Below are positions 1 through 12,800 of a stretch of DNA of 64,000 nt, piece after piece. The notes beneath the pieces were generated by a model. It worked only from the letters and a program-made list of their open reading frames with translations. It was not told where the DNA came from and did not search any database. Origin of the DNA: Sitta carolinensis (Eukaryota > Chordata > Aves > Passeriformes > Sittidae); the NCBI GenBank assembly GCA_032173965.1, contig JAVUNC010000005.1, forward strand, positions 46,176,501 through 46,240,500, written 5' to 3'. Made by a program: the position numbers and the translations under genes. Position 1 is the stretch's first letter, and each line of letters starts with the position of its first letter.

Positions 1-841
1 CCTCCCATGATGGTCTCCTGGTCTGTATCTGGTGCCCTTCCCTGTTAAAATCCCTCCTTGTGCAGGCAAAGCCAGTCAGGGGGAATGCAGCTAGATGCTG
101 TAACAAGTCTTTGGTGTCTGAAAATAAAACCAGTTTCTTTCTTCTTTTCTGCATGAGTGTCACATTCTTTTCTAGAGCATGTTTCTCAGTGGTTCGTGTG
201 TGAAGAGTGCATTATAGAAAGGCTTAAGAGCATATTTCAGCAGGGAAATAGCCCTCCTTCAAAACATCAGCCTTACTCTATAAGCAAATTATTTCAGAAC
301 TGTTTCCTTCAGGGATTTCATGAATCCTTTGAAGCCTAAAGTCTGGGCTGTGAAGGGGGTAGACCCCAGAGGTAGACAGCCCCCACATCTCATCCCAGAT
401 GGCAACTGAATGAGCCAGGGAGCTGTAACATACCCTTCTCGTGTTTAACACTTACTGTAGCAGCTGTTCCCCAGAGCTAATGCGAGAGTTGCATGTCCTC
501 CTGGCTGGCCTGCTGGCTGAACGCAAGGGAACATCATCCCCTGGGACCCAGCACCTGGAGAGGGATGTTCTTGACTTAGCTGGGGTGCCTGTCACAAAGG
601 TGTGGGGCAGCTGCGATGTCCAGTGTTGTGGGTGAGGACACACCACTGGCAGTGTTGGTGCTGCTCTCCAAGGCTGATTCCTGCACAGCAGGGAGGGGCT
701 TTCTCCAGCCAGGCTGTTATCTCAGGAGCTGAAGGCTTTGCCCTGGGCCAGCTGCTCCTTTCCCAGCACCCCAGGAGAGCTTGTGGGTCCCCACAGCAGC
801 TGACGTGTCTCTTGCTGAGGAGAGGACTGGAGCAGGGTGGC
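1..841. other. Upstream flank of ERP27
   Basis: No coding exon is recognisable here. By synteny with human 12p12.3, the gene beyond the left edge should be ARHGDIB, and a poly(A)-like site near 123 could be its end. The rest should hold the ERP27 promoter and 5' UTR, but I see no convincing TATA box or CpG island, so I do not place a transcription start. Confidence 0.5.
123..128 (+). terminator. Candidate poly(A) signal of the upstream gene
   Basis: An AATAAA hexamer is followed by a T-rich stretch and then a GT-rich element (GCATGAGTGTCAC) about 25 bases later, the usual arrangement of a vertebrate cleavage and polyadenylation site. By synteny it could end ARHGDIB, but no coding sequence of that gene is in the window, so the owner is inferred. 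Confidence 0.4.
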
Positions 842-3800
842 ATGGCGAGGAGAAGGCAAGCTGGTACCATGGGCACATCTGTCTTCCCGTGCCTCCTAGT
901 TATCCTGCTCACCAGATGCTCCCCAGCGGGGTGTGCTGGAGGGAGTGACTCTGCATCCCACAGTAAGTGAGCTTTCTTCCTGTCTTGGGGAAAGTCTGGT
1001 TTTGCTGCAGGAGTCCTCCTTCCAAGGTATGCTGCACAAACATTGTGTTGAGCTTGCAGGAGAGACGTGTGGATGAGCTTTTAAGGTTGGGATGCTTGTG
1101 TGCGTGTTGGGGGTACTCCCTTTGAGCTGCTCCTTGTGTACTCTCTGCCCAGCCCTGACCTTTGCTCTGCAGGCACAGCCAGCACCACAGAGAAGCCTAT
1201 CCCTTTAAACAGCATCGCAGATGCCGAAGCCTTCGTCAGCGGTGCGGAGGTGGCTGTCATTGGATTCTTCCAGGTGTGTTCACAGCACCTGTCCTCTGCC
1301 AGTTGTGAGTTCTGTCTCACCCTGAAGAGGGCATGAGGCTGGATGTGGTGCAAACACCTGCCAAAGGCAGCTGGGGCTGTGACAGGCATGTGGAGGGATT
1401 AGGTGATGGGTCACAGAGAGAACACAGGGAATTTGGTCTGTGCATGGAAAAGGAGGTGGATCAAGGAAGGAAGATGAAGGAGGTGGTAGGAGCCCTGGAG
1501 CAGGAGAGAGGAAAGTGACGCAGGAAAAAAAGAAATAAATGTGCATGGTAGAGAAACAGTGTTGGTGAGGGGTGAGTGGGAATGTCAGCTATTTGCTGCA
1601 GTCAGCAAAGACAGAGTAAGGCACTGCCTGAGTGATGGGGATGAGGAAGCCAAGTCTCAGGGAGAAGTGATAGTGCAGGTCCACTGTAGTCCAAGAGGGT
1701 TTGGGCTCAGGCTGCAGCCTCTTTGTAGGGAGGATGTAGGCATGGTCCCTGTCTCATTTCTTTGTTCCCCAGAGTAGATATCCTTGAGAGCTCTGTCTCT
1801 TTTTATCTAAATTCCACTGAATTCAAAGGCGCGTGATGGGTACGAGTCCCTTGCCCCCCCCCAAATGGCATGAGTATTTTTCCTCAGAAAATAAACCAAA
1901 AATATTTATTGAGCTACAGCACTATAAAACAGAGGCCTCTTTAACAGGATCCTTATTACTTTTTAAGTTGCACCTTTTTTAAATTACCCCAAGTTGCCTT
2001 TTTTCATGTTTTCTTTGAGCTCTGTTCTGCTCTTCTGCTGCCCACACATTGCCTCATGTCAGAGAAGGCATCAGACTTTCAAAAACAGGTCCTTCTGCAA
2101 AGCAACTTCCTCCTTCTGCCCTGTGCCTGGGGCTGGAGGGCAGTCTAGAGAGGGCATCATGCCCTCGGTATAGGGCAGTGGCATCTCACAGCCCACCATG
2201 GAGTGAGGAGGGATGGTGCTGCCTGTGCAGGGCGGGCAGCAACAAGTCTGTGAGCACAGGAGGATTATGCTCCAGGGGCCTTGTAAGCACTGATCACAGA
2301 GCACCAGCCGCCTCGACTTCGGTGCCTGCAGGCAACTGGAGCTCCCTGGGGGTTGCTCTTGCAGCGCTGAAGCTGTGCAAACCAGCCAGGCAATCTGCAC
2401 ACGCATAATGAAAGTGCCGAGACGTCTCCTTCCCCCAGGGCAGCTGGCTGGGCTTGCGGTAGAGCTGTGCCCAGAGCCTCCTCCTGAGCTACAGCAGGGA
2501 CACGGCTCCTTTTGTCTTGTGCCACAGTGACCTCCCTCTGCAGGATTGCATTCTTCACGAGCCAGACAGGAGCCTGCTGCCCTGCGGCCCCAGCTGCCAG
2601 GAGCACGGGGCAGCAGCCAGCGACATCCCGGGCATTCAGTGCCTGAAGCATGACAGGGCTGCATTTAACAGTAGATAAAGACGTATGTGTGCCGTGAAGG
2701 CTTGGCTCTCGGCCTGAAAGTATATTCATCCAAATAAAGTCCATGTTCCCTGCTCACCATAAATTATTTCTCTGCTGCAGCCTTTCAGTTCACTGCAGTA
2801 CTGGCTCGGCAAGCTTCCCTTATAATGAGCGCGGCCTCCCTGCCTGGGAACAGCATGCCGCGGTGGAAACACAGCACGCTGCTCCAGAAACCCCGCCTGC
2901 CTCTCAGAAAGGGCCATGCTCGGCCTGATTAAACCCCAGGTTTCCCAGGAATGCTCCAAAACTCAGCGAGGTTATTCCCACCCTAGGCCTTAGAGCTCCC
3001 ACCACAGCAATGTTGATGCACTGGCATTTCCAAAACAGGTCATGAGAGATGTTTTTCTTCGGAATGAACAAAGAATTTTGTTTTCCATTCTCTCTGGGCT
3101 CACAAACAGCTGAGCTGACAGTTTAAACTAAAAAGAAAAACAAACCAATTTCCAAGCAGAGACAATGTCTCTAGAATTTATCTCCAATAAATAAAAGTAT
3201 CTAAAATATATCACTGAAAAGTTGGGAATGGGAATAGCAAGGAAGGCTTTAATACAGGCAAAGGCTAGTAGTAGTTAATGCTTTCTGCAGGAAAGAGAAT
3301 GGACCTGAAATTACTGAGAAATTGCACATTTCTATCCTTTGATATACCTGAATTAGCTACCTTTTACAGGATGTACCTAAGATATCCTTTCAAAAGGAAC
3401 CACGGTACCAATAATGCAAGGCATTCAAAATTGTTACTCCCTGACTCTAGAGTCAGGGTCAGCTTAATAACTGTGGCATTTATATATACATATTTCATAA
3501 ACTCACGCATACATATGCATGCATATATTTATATATATATGCATGCACATATATATAGATATACACACACACGTGTGCATATATATGCATATATATATGT
3601 GCGTATATCTAGATGTGTGTGTGCGTATATGTATATGTATATATGTATGTGTATATGTATGTGTATGTGTATGTGTATATATATGTATATGTGTGTATAT
3701 ATGTGTGTGTTATAATAGATATAGATAGATATAGATTAGAATAGAGATAGAGATAGAGATAGAGATAGAGATAGAGATAGAGATAGAGATAGAGATAGAT

Positions 3801-6800
3801 ATATACATATAAGTGTTTTTTTTTAAAATGTGCTACGCCCGTGTTCTGGGTTTGTACTCTCCCCTTTTGGGTGCCCGCGGGCTCAGCGCCATCCGGGCGG
3901 GATCCCGGAGCAGGGGGTGGCGGCGGCTCCCGCGGGCACCGAGCGGCCGCCAGGTGTCGCGCTCGCTCCGCCCGCGGACGGGGCCGGGGCCGGGGCCGGG
4001 GCCGGGGGGTCCCGCTCGGGCTCGGCCCCTCACCCGCTTGGCCTCTCACCCTCCCTCTCTCCCTCCCTCCTCTGCCCCGCAGGACCCGCGGAGCCCCGAA
4101 GCGGCCCAGTTTCGCCTGGCGGCCGGACAGGTCCCGGAGGTGCCCTTCGGCCTCAGCAGCAGCGCCGCCGTCCTGTCGCACTACGGCGCGGCGGCGGGCA
4201 CGGTCGCGCTGTTCCGCAGGGTGCGTGGGCCCGCGGCGGGGCGCGGCGCGGGCAGCTCCCCCCAGGGAATCCTGCATCTACAGCGTTAAGGGTATCCCAG
4301 CGCGCTGGTGTGGGTGGGAGAGGGTCTTGTACAGCGGTAAAAAGCATCAGAATTAGTCCTCCTTAAGGCAAGCCAAAAGGAGGGTTGTCATTGGCAGTCA
4401 GGCTGCCTGCCCGTATCGAAGTACATCTCTCTTCCTGCCCCAAAGAGGGATTTTGCTTTTCAGTCGCAGAGTGCCGGTCGCTGAGACACGGAGCGCTAAT
4501 TACACCTGGTAAGATTCTCCTATTTAGGTGTTTGCCCTACGGATCTGGTTCAGCACCCAGTGCTCTGCCTGTGTTTCTACATGAGCTGCCCGGAGCCTGG
4601 CATTAACTTGGATGGGGTTTCTGTGGTTTTGGAAACGGTCCTGAGACCATGAAAAGCATCTAGAGTCTATGTTACAATGGATCATCACAGCAGGCTTTGA
4701 TATCAAAACATGGAAAATGTCACTTCAGGCAGGCAAAGCTGTCTCCTAGGGTACAAAACTTTTCCATCATGACAGAAAACAGATCCAGACTAGGTCTCTG
4801 CAGTTAAGAGATTCTATGCCACCCTGCACTGTGGTTTGCAGAGTCATTTCCTTAAATATGCTTTAGGCATTAGAAATCTTGTTTTGGAGTTTCTTAGGGA
4901 TGGATGCTGTGCTAGATCTAGTCTCTGTTGACTCCAACTCTAAGTGCAGGTAGCTCAGTGTAGCCTCCATGTAGCTATATTTGCTGAAATTTGAGATGGT
5001 ACTGGGAAGAGCCATGTACTTGCTGCAAAAGTACCAAGGAAAGCAAAGAGCAAGTATTCTACTAGTTGCCCCTTCTCACACAAGCATGGCAGTGGAAAAC
5101 TGTAGAGGTGGGTGTGTCTGAAGAGGAACAGGGCCCCAGACAGCACAAGATGTCCTAAAAGCCAGTGAAGTGTTGTGACACCAGACCTCTAAGTGCTTGA
5201 GGTGGGGAGAAATGGATAAACACGGCATGTTCTAGGGAAACTAAATATGGCAGCTTGGCCAAGTTCTAGATCCAGCTCGTACAAAGATTGGACAAAGACA
5301 ATTTGTTCTCTTTTTTCCCCTCATCATTTCCTGCACTGTGTTTACACTGATATTACCAAATAATTAAAAAAAGAATGATCTAAGAGTGAGCAATAGGTAG
5401 GCAGGTCCTTTTATTTAACCTTTTATTTGCTAGATGTTGCAATTTTAAGCAACACCCATTTCAGTTTTGGTTCTTAGTCATTGTGGTTTTCTTCCAAAAA
5501 TATTGAAAAGATCCTTTGTTTTTGCACTGTGGCAGATAGTGAGGTTGACTACACTGGAAGAGAGTTTGATAAAGCAAAGTGTTTGGACTGTTGAAATTTG
5601 TATTATATTGAATATTCTTTGTTCGGAGTCAAGTTTTTGCAACTGAACTCTTGTTTAATGTGGAAAAAACCCAGCCAAGAAAATAATACACTAGTCAGGT
5701 TCAAATATGGTTGACAATTCGTTTGTCTGATTGTCAGTTTTTCTTAAATTATCAGACACATTATTTTTCCTTTTATCTAGTGCTGAATAATGTGTAGGAG
5801 TAAGAGGTCAGAGATAAAAAGGAATTTTAAAAGAGCGGATACAGGAACTTGGAATCAAATACTCATTTGAAGGATACAAAGATGCGTCACCAGGATAGAA
5901 GTGAATCAGAGGCATAAATTAATTTTTTCTTTGCCTTTGCAGTATATGAAGCACAATGCTTAGAAGTTTAAACCATAATTACAGTAGTAGGAGGGACTGT
6001 GTCAACTGGTGAGACTTCTTTGTATATAGGGGAAAGAAACTGATTTATTCTAGTAAGAAATCCTGAAAGACCTAAAAAGAACATAATTAACAGCTGCTAA
6101 CAACCTAATTATATGGAGTGATAAAGACATTTTGTCTAGAGCTTCAACTATTAAATTCAGGCTGTTTTCCAGCCTTATTTTCTTAAAAACATAAATGTTG
6201 AGTGCTGATTCAAGATGTTATTATCCCCAAATGGGAATCAAATGTTTCCAGAAGCCCATGAAAGACCAGAGAAGACTTTCTGTAGAGTCCAGGCTGCTTT
6301 AGATTGGTTTCCAAGGCCTGTCTGATCTCACCCACCCAGGTGTTGCACTGTCTTGATCCTATTTACTTGAGCAGAGCTGCCCTTTCATGGCATGCAGGAG
6401 GAAAACCTGTGACAGGAATCAGGCCACACAGTCTGAAAAGCACCAGCTTGTGTTGTCAGACAGGGCGGGTGGCTGGTATCAAAGACCTTGCCAATGACCA
6501 CAGAACAGCAAAAATGACTTAGATGTCTGCACACCACTGGAAAAACTAACACAAGAACTTTCAGAGGTTGCCCAGATGCAGAGAATAAAATCTGGGGTGT
6601 GCATGTGGACTGCTCCTCAGCCCCGAGAACCTCATTCAACGTGTGTACCAATGGCTTTCAAATCCCAAACTTTGATCCTACTTCATGTCAGAGACCACTG
6701 TCCCCATGGCTTAACTCAGTCACATCCAGTGGCGGTACTGCACAGGAACTCTGCCCTTAAACTCCGGTGTACTGCTATAATTCAGTGGTTGCCTGCTTTT

Positions 6801-9800
6801 TTTCTGTTTACCAGGTCATGAAAATCTCAATAAAATCGCATTGTTTTGAGGGGATGAAGTATGGGGAGACGTGTGGCAGGATGGATTTTCCTCTAAAGCT
6901 GAAATATGCTGTGTTTAAATTTTTTTCTTTTTTCTTTTTTTTTCCATTCCTGCTGTACTGGAAGAAAAATCCTCTTTTTATTGGAGAGATTTCCTGCTTG
7001 CACAATGTTTCCAGGAATTCCATACTGGGCGATGCCAATGTTTATTACTTGTAGAAGAAACAGAATAAACAGATGAAGATTTTTAAAAGGGATGTAAAGC
7101 CAGTATTGATGTGAGGAGTTAGACTATTTAATGATCTCTCCCCACAATGCCTAGAACAGTTTGTCAGCTAGTTCTCTCTGTCTCCAGTGCATCGAGAGCT
7201 GGTAGTGTAGGGATGTCTGGAGTCCTAAGAGGTTTCTGTTATACCATGAGTTTTCCTTGTCCTTGGGAGGCTGGAGAAGGCTGGGACATCCTTATCTCAA
7301 AGTGCAGGCTGGTCCCTGGAGGTTCTAGACCTCCAGAAGTGGTGATGGGAAGAGGTGGGGACAGTGTCGTGGGGGGAGAGGATGGTGGTGTCCCCGGGGG
7401 TGGGTGTCTCTGGAGGAGGTGCTGGGGGAGAGGGCAGCTGTGACTGTAGGGGTCTTTGCCTGTCTTCAGGTAGACAATGACCGGCGGGATCTGGACATGA
7501 GCAGCAGGGAGGTGGATGCCGAGAAGCTGATTCGCTTCGTTCGGATCAACGAGCTCCGCCTGGTGACAGAGTACAACCCCGTGGTAATTGCCAGCTCCCT
7601 GCAGGCCCCACCAGCCTTGCACTTGGCCTTTGTGATGTTGAGGGGCAGGGAACTCCATTTCTTACTACTCTGCATGCAGTACTGCTTCCTCCCATGCACA
7701 TTTGCCATGCTGGGCCATGCCTGCAGAGCCAGTTCAGCCAGAATGCCCTCTCTTTGGCAAGCCTTGAGAAACATGGGAGCTCAGATGGCCTGCTCTCAGA
7801 AGGCAGGATTTTCTCCATCCCTCAGCACATAGAGGTTGAAATGGAGGATGAAAGCCCAGATATTTGAATGCATATTCAAAAGCAGGTTGGGAACTTCCCA
7901 AGCAAAATCTTTCCCATCCCTTCTATCGTTCCTCCAGAATTCATCAGTTCAGCAACCACTACAACCACCAAACCAACCAACCAACCAACCAAACAAATAA
8001 ATAAAACACACACGAAATCAGGCTTAGAATGCTTCCATGTTGGCCATCTTCATTGGCTCACCCATATGACTGGAGGTAGCAGGGTGCCAGCGCTCCTCCC
8101 TGCTTAGAGGCTGACCAAGGATTTAGGTTCCTCTGAAATCTCAGCAGTTCCTTGATCTCATTGCTGTGGAGTCAGGAGGTCTCAGAAACCCCAGTTGCTG
8201 CAAGGCTGAGCAACTTCAGTTGAGGCCTTCTGGACTGCCATAACAATGCTGACCAGGCTCAGCTTATATTAGGGAAGAGTGTCCCAACCTATTTCAGAGC
8301 CATACCTTTTCAAGATAAACTCAAGGATCATCTAAGTGAACCAATGCATTCATTCAGTCCAGTTGCAACCCACCAGTAGGAGAGTATTTTGTTTTGAAAT
8401 ACAACTTTTTTTTCCTGCAATGAAATATGGTAGGAGGTTTTATTTTCCTAAAAAAAAAAAAAAAAAAAAAAAGTTTTTGTTTTTTCATCTTCAAAAGGGA
8501 AAAATACATTTTGAAATCACAAAATATTTCTGGGAACTGCTATATCCTGCTCCACTGGCCTCACAGCCCTTTAAGAATATCCAAGTCACATCAGCAGGGA
8601 TGATGTTCTCATGTTTGTAATTTCCCAAACCTTCTGAAACCTTGGAGTCTCTATTAGATAGATCCCTTTGCAATTCATGAGACAATGTCTCCTTCTTTAT
8701 GCATTTCTGTTGAATCTTTGGGTTCTCACTGCATGATGTCCCATTTGGTGCCCAGGCTGTCTCCCTAATTAAGAATTCCTCAGCTGTTCAGCTGGTCTCC
8801 TCCGCCCTAACTGTCAGTACAGATGTTGTTGCAGTTTTGTTTCCAGATGCTCTGGAGTTCTATCAAGGTGCTGCAATTAACAGTGCCTCTTGCAGTCCCT
8901 GGCCCAAAGCTCTCCCAGTTTCCCTAAGGTAGCTTGGTTTTTCATAAATATTTATTCCCAGTGCATATGCTGTTTGCATCCAAAAATGCTGCAGGTCAGC
9001 AGATAATAGGGTCACATGGCTCGCACCGAGTACTGCCAAGAGTTTCTCTCCCTGTCCTGGGGCCCTTACTGCTTCTCCCACATACTTCTGGAATTTTTAG
9101 GCAATGTTTACCCTGTGGGCTTTTCAGGAGAATTAGATGTGATCCAGCCCTGCTGATGAGCTCTGCTGATTGCTCTTACTGGAAGCTGTGTGGACAAGCA
9201 CACCTTTGTGTGGAGCTGCGGAGGAACTGCTCTCACCCCAGCCTTGTCAAGGGGCTTGGTGCTGGCTGGCTTCACCCTCACCTTCAGCCTCATCCTCTCC
9301 CATGAGATCCTCTAAAGATTTCCAGTGTAGCTTGCAACCCCTCTGCCTCCCCTGCCTCCTCGCACACCATCAGAAAAGTGAAGGGATGCAAAATATCTGA
9401 TAAGGTGGCAGCACAGTCCCATCTACCAAAAGCTAGATGCTGTGTTATTCATGGCCCTTGCCAGCATGTACTCCCTGACCCCCTCCTTGTTACTCCTGGA
9501 GCTTGTGGAAACTTTCTGCTCCCACTGGCCAGGAGCTGCACAGTCTGTGCCTCTGTGGTTTTGGTGGCACTAGGGAGGCAGCAGGTCTGGCCCCACTACT
9601 GTTTAATTTGAGGGAGAGGTTGCAGGCCTGCAGGAAGCAGGCGGAAGGAGAAGCGAGAAGACGAGTGAATGAGTTCATGGAGATGGTGCTGTGGCTTCTT
9701 GGGCAGTGCCAGCCCTGGTTCCTCACAGAGGGTCAGTGTGTAAGCCTTCCTTGCCCAGGGTCTTCTCTCACTGTGGGACAACAGAGCCAATTTTAACCCT

Positions 9801-12800
9801 CAGCACTCAGGAGCGTCCAGGCCATCAGATTGCTGAAACTGTGGACTCGTCCCCATCCTGCATCCAGCGTAACCCTAAAGAAAGAAAATGAGGTGAAACA
9901 CCAGCCTTGACACCACATATCCTTTTGCTCATAATTCAGACAGATGCTGGGCCTCACCAGTTTAGGGCACTCTTACATTCAGTGTTTGCTGGCCTGTTCT
10001 TCACATCCTTGCTCTAGTCTTCAGCTTCCTGTACTCTGCCCTAATCCTACTCCTCTTGCCTAGTCACCATCTTAAGACCAGTGATGGACCTTTATGGTCT
10101 CCAGACTCTTGCCTGGGGAATAAGCAAAGCCAGGAGGTTAAGAGCTTCTGCAAGGAACCCAGACTGGTTCCCCCCTGCTTTAAAGAAATCTCTCCTGCTT
10201 GTGATGCAAATTTGCAAAGAAACCACAGCTGAGCCACATGGACTTATGTCCCTCTGACACTGCATCCAATGCCAATTGAGTGTTCTCAATCTCCTTGCCC
10301 GTGTTTCTCTCTCTGTGCTGGGCAGACAGCAATAGGTGTGATGCAGAGCTCGCTCCAGTTTAACCTCCTCCTGATCACAGACAAGATGTCTCCAAAGCAC
10401 CCTGAGCGAATGCGCAAGTTTCGGGCGGCGGCAGAGCTCTACAAGGGGACGGTAAGCCCAAACAGAGAGAAAGAGGGGCTCTTAGGGAGGAAAAATCCCC
10501 AGTGATTTCTGCCATGAATGGGGAGGGCATAATCTACTCTGTGAATTATGAGAGCAAAGGTCAAGTAGCAGGAAAAGAGGATTATCTGGATAATTAAATG
10601 GAGGAGCTGGTTCAGTTCACCTTTTTCCAGTTTGCCACCTCATGGGTAAAATACCCTCTGTATCCTGCTCATCTGCTCTCGGTGACACAGCGTGTGCTTT
10701 GCTGCTTTTTGTCCTGTTTTGTTCCCTTGTACTGGGGGATGAAGCACAGCTGCTGCCCTTCAGTCTGGCAACAGTTGTGCTCCACTGATGTGGGAGGTGA
10801 ATTTATATCTACAGCCCGCAGGAGCCAAGGAGCCTTGTATAAGTGACCAGACAGCAAATCTTGTCAGTGCTTCTTAACCCTTAGACTTCTAGAAATGGCT
10901 GTTTTAAAGGAGCTGCAAATTTATTGCTTAGATTTCCCACACTAAGGTGATGAGATAGATGAGGTGTTTCAGAGAAATTCTGCCTGAATCCCATCCATCC
11001 CTCTGGAAACAGCTCACCAAATAGTAAATAATCCTATGTCTGTTTCTCTGCCAGCAGCTGGGTTACAGTGGAATTTGTGTCCAAGGAACAGAGGAATGAA
11101 CTTGCAAGCAAAGGACGATTGGGAGCATCAGGAAGGCATTTGTGGCAAGGGAGAACAGCAGATGGGAGGGGGCAGAATATCACAGAAGTGGGGAAGGATG
11201 AGTTGAGAGGCATAAAGAGGTCTTCTTCTAAGAAGTGTGGAGCTGGAAAGATTTGGGATATGATAACTAGAATATTGGTATGCATCCGGTTTTGGTATTG
11301 AAGGAACAGATTAGAAATCAAGTATATCCTCACCTTTGAATTCAGGGACCACCTCAGCACCATGCTATCTCAAAAGTCTTGAGACTTGCTCATGGCAAGA
11401 CTGCTTTGGAACCTTTATACCTGTCCTAACCATTGGCAAGAGACTAGGCAGAAACTGTGCATCAAAATCAAAAGATCTCTTCAAAAATGTTTTGCTTTGA
11501 TGAATATGTAGTTATAAAAGAAAACTCGTTTACCTGTAAAATTCCATTTATCTATTATGAGATGTGTGTTAAGTGACATCATTACCCCTGTTCTCCATGA
11601 GAAGCAGAGTCTGATACAGGTCTCCACCTCGCAGCTATTTCTTCTAACACAATGTTGTTTAGCATCACTATCCTTTGCTGATGCAGCTGCATCTAGTTTT
11701 CGTGTGACTTGCCTAAATGTGAGAAAATAGCTATAATTTTCCTAGAAATACTTCACAAAACATTGGATAAAATGTTGTACAGAAGTTCAGACAATTTATG
11801 AATTCTCAGCAAGCCAAATCTAGGTTTTTTTATTTTGTGCAGGCAAATTTCCAACCAATCAGTCTACAAGTTTGCCAGAGTAAAATATAAACATTAAAGA
11901 TATGGGGATTTGACTAATTATTTCCACTTTACTGCTGTAGTACTTGAGGACACAGAGATGAAGTGACTTAGTTCTAATAAATTGTTTTTCCCAAAGGAGT
12001 GGCACTCTGAGGAGTAAACTGTGTTTTGGAATGCCCTCCTAGAAAGCAGCAAGAGAGTGCTAGCATCTCTCTGAATTTTAGATCTGGATAGTAATGAGTA
12101 AGCAGAGTGATATGCCCATTTAGGTTTGTCTCCATTGCTCTGTCATACAGAAAGACCTAAATTAGTTTGGGTATCAGTAACAGCCACTGCACAATACCAT
12201 GAAAATCCCTGCTCGCTAATTTTCCTATGTGAAGTTATGTGTTGTTGGAACTACCAAGTTAATTGAGGTTTGGTTCCAAATAAATATTGATTAGATTTTG
12301 CCCTTCAGTGGCTTGCAGATTGTCCAAGAATAAATGCAAGATTCTTGACTTGAATTCTGTTCAGGATTACCAGTGAATAATTCCTGTCCTGAGGGATAGT
12401 GGTGAAAGGCTTGTTTGTGCTGAGGGCTTAGTGCTACCACTGGTTTGAGCAAGGAGTCACTGCTGTGCAGTGGGGAGATGTTCAGGCTCCCTGTGAGCAC
12501 GTACCACTGCATCCAGCACTGCTTTTCAGTGGCTGCAGAGTGCCAGAACAGAGTGGGGATACTTGGTGTGTGTTGCAGCATTTCTACAAGCCAGTGCAGA
12601 ACACAAACAGGGCCCAAATAGCGTTCCCAAGCAGGAGAAGGGGTACTGATCCTGTCACACATCTCTGCTGCACACTGATGGAAGAGCAGTCTTTGCCATT
12701 GTCATCACCAGTGGGAGGGAAAAGAGGAACTTATTGCTTGGACAGAGAGATGAAGAGGAACTGCTGCTGCTGCTGAGTGACTGACCCCGAAGAGTGAAGA

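Larger units (their letters stand above)
1274..4082 (+). other. ERP27 intron 2
   Basis: This is a 2.8-kb intron. About 2040-2950 is moderately GC-rich and gives long open frames on both strands that resemble no protein I know. The distal end holds a TA/CA-rich tract, a hexanucleotide microsatellite and the start of the GC-rich island around exon 3, listed separately. No independent gene is seen. Confidence 0.7.

Noticed and set aside
2071..2664. 197-codon antisense open frame
   Set aside because: It lies in a GC-richer part of ERP27 intron 2, resembles no family and has no splice or promoter context.
3609..4366. Long open frames on both strands across the GC island
   Set aside because: They join simple-repeat translation to GC-rich sequence lacking stops by composition. 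Only the 46 codons of ERP27 exon 3 are supported.
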